DNA from: Leucogyrophana mollusca
Taxonomy: Eukaryota; Basidiomycota; Agaricomycetes; Boletales
Reading direction: 5' to 3'
DNA length: 64,000 nt
Assembly (NCBI GenBank): GCA_021014945.1
Contig: MU266374.1
Span: forward strand, 62,001-126,000
The notes beneath the pieces were generated by a model that had not been told where the DNA came from, searched no databases, and was given only the letters and a program-made list of their open reading frames with translations. The position numbers were made by a program, and so were the translations under genes. Below, in pieces: positions 21,605 through 32,883 of this stretch (position 1 is the first letter of the stretch; each line of letters opens with the position of its first letter).

Positions 21605-22647
21605 TTAAATATCAGAGTGCGTATCATCCGGTGGACCCTCCTTCCATTTGTCCCACATCTTCCGACACACGGTACTGGCCAATACGAATGGATCCCGTGA
21701 ACAGGCCTTCTCCCACATGCGCCTAGCGAGCTCGCCCTGCGCTCCCGACTCGTAGCTTCGGCGTAAAAGAGTCATGACTTTGAACGTCGGTGTCAGCAGG
21801 TTTTGTATTGGTTGGAAGAATGGAGAGAACGGAGGTGGGAGTCGGACCATCAGAGAGTGTTGCCTGAGAGATGTGCAGGTGAGTGCAATACACCCATATA
21901 ATACCACAAGCACTCACCACGGATGGGTATGTGAAGGTTGCTTGGGAAGCATGTGCCCGCCTACAGGATAGGGCGTACCATCTAACCGTATGTGGTTTTG
22001 GCGGTGACCTATTTGAGCGGGAGTGGGAGCACCGCCCTCTTGTGGCTCCTCCTCACCCAGTCGCTGCTTTTCGTGCTCTGCCCAGTACTCGTCCCATTCC
22101 CTCTCCACTTGGTCTTTGTGACGTTGCCAATGATCCTGTTGACCAAGGTCCCACATCATCAGATCAAGTCTCTCTTGAGCCGCCCACCGACTCTTGCTGG
22201 TCCAAAGGTACCAGCCTTCCTCCCAAAACCGAATATCGTTGGGGCCATGACGGTAATCGGCCTCCTGCCCTTCAGGCGGGAGAGGGTAAGGTTTTACCGC
22301 TTTGTCGTGAGCGAGAACCTTTTTCACTTCGTGCGTGAAGACCCGTCGAATGCACAGGGAGCGACACCACGGCTCCTGATTCTTAGCCCTTCCATAGGCA
22401 CTTTGGGAACAATAGGTGAAACAGTGCTCATCTGCGTGCGGTGAGTATCTACCTGGGGATCATACACAATTCGCATTAGATCGCTGCAGGAGAGCACAGG
22501 AATGCGCCACTTGCCACTGGGAGGTCGGACCACATGAATAGACGGCCAACCGCGATACACACGAATCCTCTGGTTTCTTTGCGGGGGGCTGGTTGTTGAG
22601 GTGTTCGAGGAGGTCGACGGATCGCTCTTGGTCTTCTCCGAGTCCAT
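21605..22647 (-). CDS. Conserved-looking protein of unknown function
   Basis: Three exons, 22647-22453, 22375-21918 and 21863-21605, with GT..AG introns; 303 residues. The start is the ATG at 22647, giving MDSEKTKSDPSTSS. After a Ser/Thr-rich head comes a well-ordered stretch (RVYRGWPSIHVVRPPSGKW), then EPWCRSLCIRRVFTHEV across intron 1. A Trp-rich helical region follows (FWEEGWYLWTSKSRWAAQER) and a C-terminal helical part (GELARRMWEKACSRDP). No membrane segment and no signal peptide. I do not recognise the family. The aromatic helical character and small basic clusters would suit a mitochondrial assembly factor, but that is a guess. Confidence 0.7.
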
Positions 22648-24192
22648 TGTAGACGTAAGACTGGACACAGCGCCTGTAGTTGCACAGCGAGTGGGACAAA
22701 ATGGGGAAGCATGCCCGGCTTGTCGGCGGCCCTCAGCGGAGGTTGAAATGATCGCTCTTAAGCCTCCGACAATTTTCTACTTCATACACACCACGCCGTC
22801 TGAAGAATCGCTGTCGCAGCTCACGCACAGAAGGGCTTTACGCTCTTCTCTTTACGCTGTGGGAAAAGTCCCCGGAGACACAGAGCAATGCCTCCTCGCC
22901 CCAATGGAAAGCGCCCAGCGTTAAGCAAGCTGAGGACGGCGAGGCTGGCTAGGCGAGGTCGATTTGCTGGACTTTCGCAGTCGTTTGTACGCGAACCAGT
23001 TCAGCTCCGCTTGCTGACTCTGTTGCCTATCTGCTACCAGCTGTTCATCACAGGGCACAGCCATGCGAAGATATGAGCACGGCTGTGTTTGGGCAGTTAA
23101 GTATGCGGTTGGCACTTCGTTGCTCATAGACATAGTTATGCGATTGTAGGCTCTCTAATCGGAGAGTCGTCAACTCAATGGGGCTTACTCTCATTCGGCG
23201 CGGCTATCGTCCGCACTATTTTTCACTTCTTGAACGTTCGTCGTTCGATTTTCATCAACGTAGAAATCCAGGGTTCTGGATACAGGTGAGTTGCATTTTC
23301 AATGATTTTGTGGTATACGTGATGCTTTGGTATTTGGTTTTGAATTTCTTCAGGGAGAATACCTCCTTGCGTGGGTGTGCTCCAGAATTTGACACTTCTG
23401 ATTCTTCGTTTTCAACTTGAATACGACGTGATACTGATTGCCCTTTGAAGTCCACACAGGTTACGATCGCTCCTATTATCTATACGCATCCTCTGGGCCT
23501 TTGTCGGGAGTGCACTTCCCGCTCGTCTTGTTATCAGTGTTATACGGATGTGTTCTGTGTCCAATGTCTTGTCGCTGCGAATTGTTCAGGCGCGCTCTGA
23601 GCTGACGATCAAAATCCAAGTACATGTTACCGCTCTATCTCTAAGATTCCGCATGATATGACGCGTCCGTAACGGACCCTCCGCGCTGCGGTTCCGTTCT
23701 GGGTCTTGTGGTCTCCGAGTTAGCATAAGCCCACTTTGCCCCTGCTCGTATCTTTGCGTTTGCAACGAGTAACTTCACATACCTGCGCGACTGCGGGAGT
23801 GACCAACTTCATGATAGTACACGGTATCGCATTTATACTGATTGTTATCATGAAAAAGACTATGAATCAATAAATTTGGCAGTCTTTGTAGGCCACCAAG
23901 CTCATGCTAGGCCGTAATATAGCCCTATCGGATTCGCCCTTGTTCGCCCCCAAATGCCCTTGGCTCTCATCGGTGTCGGCGAGGGAAATACAAACCATCA
24001 CCTTCAATCGAGAAACTCAGGAGTCGGGGAGTCCGATTGACGTTGCGATCACGGTCCACTGAACTGCCACCAAAACCAAACACGAACATACAAACCTCTT
24101 TCTGAGCGGCAATTCTGAGCTTGCACAGCAACTGTCAAGACTCCTCCTCCCGCTTTTCGTTCTTTTCAAGTTATCCTCCTGCTTGTTCAACA
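22648..24192. other. Intergenic, 1.5 kb, nothing recognised
   Basis: Divergent upstream region between the unknown minus-strand gene and the RNA-binding gene. Frames up to about 107 residues have no motif. No repeat or RNA gene seen. Confidence 0.45.
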
Positions 24193-25326
24193 ATGGCCTC
24201 TCTTTTGGATCGCTTAAGTGCGCCGGAAGGCACTGTCGGACCAGTGCGGTCAAAACCAAATAGTCGCTTATCTTCGCCGTATGTGCGTACCCGATTTCAT
24301 CCATTTCGCCATTCCTGCAAACGCAAAAAGAATAACGTATTCCCCTTTAACCTGCGAACGAATGCAACGCTGCTGCTGTCACGGACCCGATCTTCTCTAC
24401 GCCCAACACCTACACACGACCTGCCCACCACAGCTCCGACCGAATCGTCCACCAAAAGGCGACCCAGACTCGCAATGGTCGCATGACCTCTTTGAAGACC
24501 CTGATAAACCCTCGCTCTCTTCACGGCTGACCAACAACGCAGCTCAACCGCGAAAGGCCGACTCTCTGCTCGCCCGACGCGCTCTTCGCGAAGTGACGGG
24601 CGTAGGACCACAGCTTTCCATCAAAGGCGCTAGTGGTAGCTCAGGAGGGAATGTGGTTCAAGTAGAAGGCCTGGTGAAGGGTACGACACCCGCGGACGTT
24701 GAGGTATGTTCTCTTCGAGTTGCGTTCAAGGTAAGTTCTGAACTGGTGTGGTTATATAGGCGATATTCAAACGTTGCGGAGCAATTCTCTCATCTGCGCT
24801 TGCACCCGGACCTGCCGCTGACGGAGTTGCTGTCCGACTAACATTCAAAGATCCTGCGGCAGCTGCAGCTGCGGTCGAAAAATTCGATAAGCAGCAAGCA
24901 GACGGTCGGACGCTGCGTGTACGTATCGCCGGTAATACTACGTCGACCTTAGTGGGGCGGCTGGGTGGCGTAGAAATTGCGAGGGAAAGCGGGAGTGTAG
25001 ACGTATTAATGGCGAGCGGTGGCGATCAGGGCGGGTCGTATGTACTTTTCCTTGCAGTGTTCTCGATTCGCCAGCAGATTGATATTTGCGCCACTTTCAG
25101 AAAACTGCGCTCTGACTCGATTGCTGCTTCTGATCCTCGAGCGACAGTACTTGTTGCTCCGCCGGGCGCAGACCCCAAACTATACAGTCAACAGTCGAGC
25201 GCGAATTCGCGGCAAGAAGCGCAACGGTGGCAGCGAGGCGGCGGTCGGGGCGGCCGAGGTCGAAGAGGTGGCAATCGTAGAGGAGGTGGAGGTGGCGGTG
25301 GCGGTGGTGGCATGGATGTGGACTAG
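24193..25326 (+). CDS. RNA-binding protein: single RRM plus C-terminal RGG/poly-Gly tail (Aly/Yra1-like)
   Basis: Exons 24193-24282, 24434-24703, 24760-25037 and 25101-25326; 287 residues. The first intron (24283-24433, GTGCGT..CAG) is long at 151 nt but joins SSPY to LRPNRPPKGDPDSQWSHDLF in frame. The N-terminal motif MASLLDRL and the WSHDLF segment look like conserved peptides. A divergent RRM runs about residues 90-175: VVQVEGLVKGTTPADVEAIF, then VAVRLTFKDPAAAAAAVEKF and RTLRVRIAG. The tail is Arg/Gly-rich (GGGRGGRGRRGGNRR, then a Gly run and MDVD). Such proteins act in mRNA packaging and export. The Aly/Yra1 label is by architecture only. Confidence 0.72.
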
Positions 25327-26008
25327 GTGATGTGTTTCTTAGGCCGGCGACACTTGTATTATGGGGAAGTAGGCCTGTTCGTGATCACCTGTTGCGTTGT
25401 GTCGTAAATAATATAGCGTTTTCTTGTATTCTCGTGTTCCTTGTCTTACTTACATTGTGGCACCCAACTCAGTCCATCGAATTTCGCGTTTGCATTACAC
25501 TAAAGACGCCAAATTCGCTGGAAACTCTACTGACGTACACAGGAGATAACCCAAACCTTTCAATTTCTGCCCGTACCTCGCTTAGCTGGGGTTAGTTCCT
25601 TCAAATTCTCTGCAGGTCTTGTCTGACAGTCGGACTGCCAAGTGCAGCACTTGGTACGCATTGCTGAATGCACAGGGTATGGCATTGCACATTAATGCGA
25701 GTACTCACCAACGACTGCGTTTCTTGTGCACTAGGATGTCACTGATGTTCATGATACTCATGGCTCTCTATTGACTTCCTGGGCACACAGGCATTCCAGA
25801 GGTGGTCAAGACTCAAGAATTTGAGCTAAATCGTGGCCGGTGGTGCTTCCCGCTCTGAATTACCGGTACCGCGGTGATCATAAGCATCGACATGCATATG
25901 ATCCTCAGACGTGGCCGCGTGTACTTATCTGCACAACACGGGCCGGTAAAGGAGATTGTTTGGAGATTATATTTGCTTTGTGGTCTTCTTGTCTTGCACT
26001 GAATTGAA
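25327..26008. other. Intergenic
   Basis: 3' side of the RNA-binding gene and upstream region of the first dehydrogenase. No gene recognised. Confidence 0.45.
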
Positions 26009-27264
26009 ATGCGACCTCGAATATTATTCTGCGGTAAGCGTAATGAGTCCCTCGACTTTCCTCTGCTAACATTACCCCTGCCACGGCTTTCCCGCGAAGC
26101 AGGTGATATCAAGTTCGTTCACAACGAGGTACAAGAACTATTTGATGGATTGGCCGAAGTAATCGTGCGCCTTACCAATCTTACCCTCGTCTCGCACTCA
26201 TCCTCACCATATCCGTTTAAGAAAGACGTTGGACTCGTTCACTCGTGCGGACTTCTTGGCCGAGTTCAAGCCTGGCGGGAAGTACGCTGGAACGGTGGGG
26301 ATCTATAGACGGAACGTCTCAGCAGCGCGCATTGGAGTATTCGACAAGGAACTCATTGACGCCATTGCGGTCAGTGTCAAGTGGATCGCGCAAAATGGAG
26401 CTGGGTATGATGAAATCGATGTGGAGGAGTGTAAACTCAAAGGTGGGCCAACACGCGCAACCACACTCTCTAAGATTAACTCCTACATAGGTATCTACGT
26501 TTCCAACACCCCAAGGGTCGTAGACGACGCGACAGCCACTGCGGCACTGTATCTCATCGTTTCCTGCCTGCGGCATTTCTCCTATGCAGAACGCTCCCTT
26601 CGCTCTCTTCAATGGAAGGTCCCGATCTCTGCTGGGGCGACGCACGATGTGACTAATCGGACGCTCGGTATACTTGGGCTAGGCGGCATCGGACTTCGTC
26701 TCGCGCACCTTGCACATGCTTTCCCCATGCACGTGGTCTACCACTCGCGGACTCGCAAGCCTGAGGTACCGGAATGGTGTCGCTATGTATCAAGCCTTCC
26801 AGAGCTGTGCGCCGAAGTGGATGTGCTAAGCGTGCATGTCCCACTCATGGCTGAAACTATCGGACTGGTGGGAGAGAATGAGATTAGGGCGATGAAAAGG
26901 GGATCTATTGTAGTCAATACTAGTCGCGGGAAGGTGGTCGATGAGGAGGCTTTAATCAGAGCCCTAGAGGACGGCCACGTAGGTTCAGTTCTCTCTAGCT
27001 GCCCTCGATGGTGTCTGACCGTCTCTTCTTTCGGTACAGCTCTCTTCTGTTGGTCTCGACGTTTATCCCTCTGAACCCCGTGTAAACCCGCGATTGCTCG
27101 AGTTTCCGCAGAACGTCCTGCTGCCACACATCGGAGGCGAAACTTACGAGACTGAATGCATCAGGGAGGTCCGCGCATTGTCGAACTTAAGAGACTATCT
27201 GAGGCACGGGATGGGCGGGGACTTGGTGCCTGAACTTCGTGACAAGACCCAGGTTATGCTATAA
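26009..27264 (+). CDS. D-2-hydroxyacid dehydrogenase / glyoxylate-hydroxypyruvate reductase-like, paralog 1
   Basis: Exons 26009-26033, 26103-26164, 26226-26442, 26491-26978, 27040-27264; 338 residues. Expected to reduce 2-oxoacids such as glyoxylate or hydroxypyruvate with NAD(P)H. Rossmann motif GLGGIGLRLA at about residue 180. HSRTRKP follows the second strand; the basic residues there suggest NADP(H). Catalytic Arg is in NTSRGKVVDEEAL, Glu in LDVYPSEP, His in LLPHIGGET. GIYVSNTPRVVDDATA is the substrate/cofactor loop typical of glyoxylate reductases. The C-terminus is KTQVML, with no peroxisomal signal. It shares exon structure, including a 488-nt exon 4, with the three other paralogs. 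Confidence 0.92.
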
Positions 27265-27588
27265 CTAATGATACTATTCTGGTTTCCGAGGACCCGCCTC
27301 GTAACACAACCCTGCCCTTTCTCCACTTCCCATTTTCTTCGTGTATGACCAGTACGGGATGTCCTCGTCCACAACTGAAATCACGGACAACATGTGGGCA
27401 CGCGCTTTAGAACTCGCAGTCAAACGAAAGGAGCCACGCCTCCTGACCACCACGCAATCTTACCGGATGACCTTTCCGAAGGGTATTTTTGGATCTTATG
27501 GTGTCTTCGTATTCAACGATGTATCTCTTGGCGGTGTCTACCCACCTGTACTGAGCTCCGAGTAGGATCCCCGCCACCCCGATTAACC
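27265..27588. other. Intergenic between dehydrogenase paralogs 1 and 2
   Basis: A 324-bp spacer in head-to-tail arrangement. A frame at 27341-27565 has no motif and is not called. Confidence 0.45.
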
Positions 27589-28823
27589 ATGCTACCCCGC
27601 ATTCTGCTCTGCGGTGAGTCTATCTTATTCTTCTCTGTCAAACGAGGCCCATGTGTAGGCTTTAGACCTTAGATTCGCTCATGTACAGCTTGGAAAGCTC
27701 TTTAATGGACTGGCCGAAGTAGTCGTGAGTTTTATCTTGCCCCATCTCGTTGGCCTATAAGATAACAGTCTGAAACAGACCATGGATTCACCCAATCGTG
27801 CTGATTTCCTAGCAGGGTTCATGCCCGGCGGGAAATATGCTGGGACGGTGGGTGTATATAGACGAAACGTCATATCTTCAGCTCGAATCGGGATCTTCGA
27901 TAAGGAGATCATTGACGCCATCTCACCCAGTGTTAAATGGATTGCGCACAACGGAGCTGGGTACGACGAGGTCGACGTGGAACAATGCAGAACGAAAGGT
28001 AACTCAGCAGTGAACTATCCTCAGACATTCGTGCTCACCAATCGCTTTGTAGGCATTTACGTCTCGTACGTCCCTGGGGTGGCGGACGACGCAACGGCCA
28101 CCGCCGCACTCTACCTCGTTATCTCCTGCCTTCGCCACTTTTCATATGGCGAGCGCTCTCTGCGGGCACTCCAATGGAAACGCCCTATCTCTGCTGGGGC
28201 TACACATGACCTTACCGGACGCACGCTCGGTATCCTCGGGCTTGGCGGCATTGGCCTTCGGCTTGCGCATCTCGTCCATGCGTTCCCTATGCGCGTGGTA
28301 TACCACTCGCGACGCCCCAAAGCGGACGCACCTGATTGGTGCACATATGTTGGGAGTGTGCAGGAGTTGTGTGAACAGGCCGACGTGCTTAGCGTCCACG
28401 TTCCACTGACCAAGGAGACGACGGGAGCTGTGGGAGAGAAAGAGATCAGGGCGATGAAGAGGGGGTCGATCATTGTTAACACGGCGCGGGGTAAGGTGAT
28501 CGATGAAGAGGCAATGATACGGGCGCTGGAGGATGGCCATGTGAGTGCAGCGCCAGATTACTAACCTCACGGGTTTTTGCATGGGGAACTGACGAAACTT
28601 GTAGCTGTCGTCTGTCGGTCTTGACGTCTATCCATCCGAGCCAAATGTGAATCCGCGGTTGCTCGAGTTCCCGCAGAATGTACTGCTACCCCACATTGGT
28701 GGGGAGAGCTACGATACGGAGATGGTACGGGAGGTCCGCGCGCTGACGAATCTGAGAGACTACTTGACGGGAGGGATGGGGAAGGACTTGGTGCCTGAAC
28801 TTCGCGACATGGCGCAGGTTTGA
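27589..28823 (+). CDS. D-2-hydroxyacid dehydrogenase / glyoxylate reductase-like, paralog 2
   Basis: Exons 27589-27613, 27666-27724, 27779-27998, 28053-28540, 28605-28823; 336 residues. It lies directly downstream of paralog 1 in the same orientation. Rossmann GLGGIGLRLAHL; catalytic Arg NTARGKVIDEEAM, Glu LDVYPSEP, His LLPHIGGES all present. The loop reads VSYVPGVADDATA, with Tyr replacing the Asn seen in the other three. The acceptor of intron 1 is placed at ctttag (27665), which makes the product one residue shorter there than its relatives. Ends RDMAQV, no peroxisomal signal. Apparently functional. Confidence 0.91.
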
Positions 28824-29621
28824 CTGGTTCAGGTACTCCCTCAAAATCACCTCCTGGGACGACTTTTGTCACAACTTACGTTCTCCTCCCTCCAGGCCAC
28901 ACGCGCCTGTAAATCCACGCTTTATGAGATTCTCCTCTACAGAAGTCCAGTCCAATGGTCGTAAACCATGTATCAGCCACTGCGGTATGATATCTTATCG
29001 TATCCTGCCTGCTGCACTTCTCCTATACACCGTGCTTCCTTCGCTCCCATTTATGGGAAGTGCCGATTTGAGGGGCCCAGCGCTGGGAGCTTGTCTTGTC
29101 AAAAAAACGACGACGACCGATTGGCGCAACGGCGATGGGGAAGCGAGACGATCGCTCTCTTGTCGACAAGCTCTCACGACTTGTAGAGATGTCACCTGAT
29201 TATACCTTCCAGGGTATCTCCTCTCCGTTAGGCCCACGGCATGAGAGCGCCTCTGTAATCCGGTAATGTGCTGTACACTTGATGACCTAGTGGACTTGAG
29301 CAATCAGTCGCCCACAAACACCAGTCAATTCTAACACAGGCTTTTGTTCCAATCTCCGTCGAGGGTTAGATCCGACCTATTCATGGTAGCTCTCCTATCA
29401 TATTGGAATTTCCCGAGGCGCCAGTACATGAAACGCTTACGCGCAGCCAACTGGAACCTGCGCTATCACCCTCCATACCTACGATGCCGCATCAGCCAGA
29501 GGCCACGTCTCTGTCCGTGAGATTCGTCCGAAACAGCATATAGCGATCGTCATCATCCAGTTGAGGCTACACCACCTCTCTATTAACCGGCGATCCTCTG
29601 TCACTGTGGCCTCCATTTTTC
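28824..29621. other. Intergenic containing a dehydrogenase relic
   Basis: Holds the degenerate exon-4 fragment noted separately (about 28953-29075) and the upstream region of the first seven-TM gene. A TATA-like catatag lies at about 29538. Nothing else recognised. Confidence 0.5.
28953..29075 (+). pseudogene. Degenerate fragment of dehydrogenase exon 4
   Basis: Clearly alignable by eye with about 26515-26640 of paralog 1. Shared words in order include ggtcgta, cagccactgcgg, tcctgcctgc and cacttctcctat (catttctcctat in the source). In the intact gene this encodes VVDDATATAALYLIVSCLRHF. Here the frame is destroyed and no upstream or downstream exons are visible. It is a fifth, decayed copy of the family. 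Confidence 0.6.
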
Positions 29622-30891
29622 ATGGCTTCTGGCTCCAGCACAGGCGTTACAGCAAACGACCCAGCTTCCGAATACTATGTGGGCAGTGTCAATCTCATCA
29701 GTTGCACCACCATCTCCGGAATAGCATACGGAATCATGTTTACGGTCTTCACCATCTGCGTCACCTCCTTACTCCGCATTCTTCGCTCCGCCAAATTGGA
29801 CCGGAAGAAGCGATGTTGCACCTGGTGCCACCTTGTTTACACAATCGTCATGTTCATTCAGGGGACGCTATACCTTGCGGCCAACACTCGGGGTGCACAG
29901 CTAGAATACATCTACAATCCCGATTTTCCTGGTGGCCCATTAGCCTATTCTGCTACAGTCTCGCAGGACCCAACCACTCGCATGGGCTCTGTCAGCTACA
30001 TCGTATCAAACTGGATGAGTGACTGCTTGGTAGTAAGGGGCCGCTCTGTTCTTGTTGAAAAACCTCTGGGCTTACCTTCTCTCGAGCTTTGGCGAGTCAT
30101 CGTTCTGTATCATGGCTCACGATGTCGAGTATGGGTAATAATACTTCATTCCATGATATTCCTCGGTGTTATTGGTATGTCATGCTTACCCCGGACATGC
30201 CTGTGGCTGACCCTCGATCAAGCAGCAGGAATCTTTGTCATGGTCCACTCGTCTCTCACAGATCAGCCTTTCTACTCGGAACGCTCCGCACAATATGTGA
30301 CCCTGTATTACGCCCTCACGTTGTCGTTGAGTCTCATCGCAACGGTTCTTGTGGTGTCCAGAGTTCACGTGCACAAGAGGCGACTGAGGAAGGCTCTGGG
30401 TAAGGCCTGAACCGTCTGAGGCATTGCAGTGGCATGCTAATCTGCACATCCCAGGTCCGGGCCATGATTCGCCATACACAAGTATCTCCACAATGACGAT
30501 CGAGTCTTCCGGGTTGTACGCCCTGTGGTCGTGCATTTTCCTAGTCCTCTACGTCGTTGACAATCCGATCCAGCTTGTATTCTTGGCCTCGTTGTGTCAA
30601 GTGCAGGTGCGTCAACATTGAGTTATTCATGGTGGTTGTGTGGCGCTCATGCACTACAAGATCATATCACCGCTTCTCGTCATACTTTCCGTATCACAAG
30701 GCAAAGCCTGGACACCAAGGACTGACACAGGTCCCATCTCGACTCTCCGATTTGCGTCGAACGTTGTTCTCCCGAGTCCCGAAGTCGATGCGTGTGCGTC
30801 CAATGAGACACTCCCCTCGACTTCCAGTCGTGGGATGAATACAATTGCTGGAAAGCTGTCCTTGCCCTCAAGTGCACACCTCATTCATTGA
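29622..30891 (+). CDS. Seven-transmembrane protein of the fungal GKAW-tail family, paralog A
   Basis: Exons 29622-30032, 30087-30174, 30226-30399, 30455-30606, 30661-30891; 351 residues. Seven hydrophobic segments, among them GIAYGIMFTVFTICVTSLL, LVYTIVMFIQGTLYLA, VWVIILHSMIFLGVIG, YVTLYYALTLSLSLIATVLV and GLYALWSCIFLVLYVV. Between segments 5 and 6 is a basic loop (SRVHVHKRRLRKALGPGH). The last segment ends SQGKAW, and the polar C-terminal tail is longest in this copy. No signal peptide; probably plasma or internal membrane with the N-terminus outside. The family is common in agaricomycetes and has no known function. A receptor-like role is only suggested by topology. Confidence 0.82.
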
Positions 30892-31450
30892 ATGAATGTT
30901 CATGATGTCGCTTTTCAACACAGATTCCATAGACGCTATTCTATTGCCCCCATGACGGCTTAATATTCTAATATCTACTCGTACGGTAGCAACCTCCTAT
31001 TTCCTACAAGATCGCGTCAATATTCGACCCTTGGATAAACGACCCGGGGTGCTATATATCGCAATAGCCAGATTCCTTTGTGACCAGTCTGAAGTGCAGT
31101 CGCGGACAACGTTTACAATATTAGCGCCCCAGCTCGGGAGAGGCGAATTCGGGCTCGGGGAGCGGTCCGGTCATCCGGACATACACTCTTCCTCTGGTCA
31201 CGATGTCAAAGAGCGGTACCCCGCCTTCCAAGATCTTCGTTGGATTCTGAGCCTTCCGTCCCCGGTTCCCAGCCTTCGGCCCAAAGATATCGTATCGTCC
31301 TCGAAAAGCGGACCGATACGCCCGACGACGGGTCACCTGTGAAACGAAGAAGGATTATTCGCCTCCATCACCTCGCAAGATTGCCCCCCACCGTGCCACC
31401 CACGATTTGTCTCTACGCAGGACCGTGAAATCATTCCCGATACCTTCGCT
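30892..31450. other. Intergenic
   Basis: Separates seven-TM gene A from dehydrogenase paralog 3. No gene recognised. Confidence 0.45.
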
Positions 31451-32693
31451 ATGGCACGGTTACCCCGTATAATGATTTGTGGTTGGTTGAATTCTTCATG
31501 TTGTTTAGACGTCATCCGATCTCACATTTCTGCAGGCAACCTCGTATGGGCCCACGAAGACGCCAAACAACTTTTCAATGGAATTGCGGATGTGATTGTG
31601 CGTCCTCAATCATCGCCGTACCTTATTATGCTCGTAATCACAGTATTTTACCCAGTTGATGGACTCCCAAACTCGTGCCGACTTCCTTGCCAATCTAAAG
31701 GCGGGAGGAAAGTACGAGGGTACAGTAGGCATCTACAGACATAATACCTCGGCGGACCGGATTGGCGTTTTTGACAAGGAGATCATCGCCGGTCTTGTTC
31801 CAGCAGGCGTGAAGTGGATCGCTCACAATGGAGCAGGATACGATCAGATCGACGTTCTAGAGTGCAAAGCGAAAGGTGTGCGTCTTCATCCTAACACGCG
31901 CATGATAACTAAATCTATTGTACGGCAGGAATTAACGTGTCCAACACGCCAGGCGCCGTTGATGACGCCACTGCGACAACTGCCCTCTACCTCCTGATTT
32001 CTTGTCTTCGGCATTTCTCCTACGCTGAGCGTTCTCTCCGAGCCCTTACGTGGAAAAAACCCATTTCTGCAGGGGCGACCCATGACATCACAGGGCGGAC
32101 GCTTGGCATCCTCGGGCTCGGCGGTATCGGACTCCGCCTCGCACACCTCGTCCATGCATTCCCGATGGAAGTCGTATACTACTCGCGCCATCGCAACCCA
32201 GATGCACCAGAGTGGTGTCGATACATTGAGAATCTCGACGAGTTCTACAAGGCGTCGGATGTGCTGAGCGTGCACGTCCCACTCAGAGAAGAAACCGTGC
32301 ACATAGTTGGAGAGAAGGAGATTCGCAAGTTGAAGAGGGGAAGCATCATCGTCAACACTGCTCGTGGGAAGGTCATCGATGAAGACGCGATGATACGGGC
32401 GTTGGAGGATGGTCATGTACGTCACTCTTTTCATGCACTTCCCATGCCTCTTCACCGATTGACGGGCTTCCGTTACGCAGCTATCTTCGGTTGGGCTCGA
32501 CGTCTACCCCAACGAGCCTGCGGTGAACCCTCGACTGCTCGAGTTCCCCCAGAATGCACTTCTCCCACACATGGGGACGGAGAACCAGGACTCACAGCGC
32601 AAGATGGAGGTTCGCGCGCTCACGAATCTGCGCGACTTCTTGAAGGAGGGTAAGGGCAAGGATCTTGTTCCTGAAATGAAGAGTAAACTTTAG
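31451..32693 (+). CDS. D-2-hydroxyacid dehydrogenase / glyoxylate reductase-like, paralog 3, with C-terminal SKL
   Basis: Exons 31451-31481, 31536-31597, 31656-31875, 31929-32416, 32481-32693; 337 residues. Loop GINVSNTPGAVDDATATTA, Rossmann GLGGIGLRLAHL, catalytic Arg NTARGKVIDEDAM, Glu LDVYPNEP, His LLPHMGTEN. The product ends PEMKSKL: Ser-Lys-Leu at the very C-terminus is the canonical type 1 peroxisomal targeting signal, so import into peroxisomes is predicted. None of the other three paralogs has it. The dinucleotide site reads YYSRHRNP, again basic. Near 32693 it converges with the 4-coumarate-CoA-ligase-like gene on the other strand. Confidence 0.92.
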
Positions 32694-32883
32694 CTTGGGC
32701 ACCTGAAGATAAAGAAGGCTGAATATTTGTATATCTTTATATCCGCTATGTGATTGATTGGTTTGTGTGCGAACGATCCAGACCTGGAATCTACAATGAA
32801 GTGGAGAATTAGTCTGAGGTATCCTATGAAAGTGGTGTGGTCCAAGATTTCAGGCGTTTCTCCCAAGTCGTTAGCCTCTCGTA

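Noticed and set aside
21883..22444. Two overlapping plus-strand frames of about 150 residues
   Set aside because: They are antisense to the spliced unknown protein on the minus strand, whose splice phases close perfectly.
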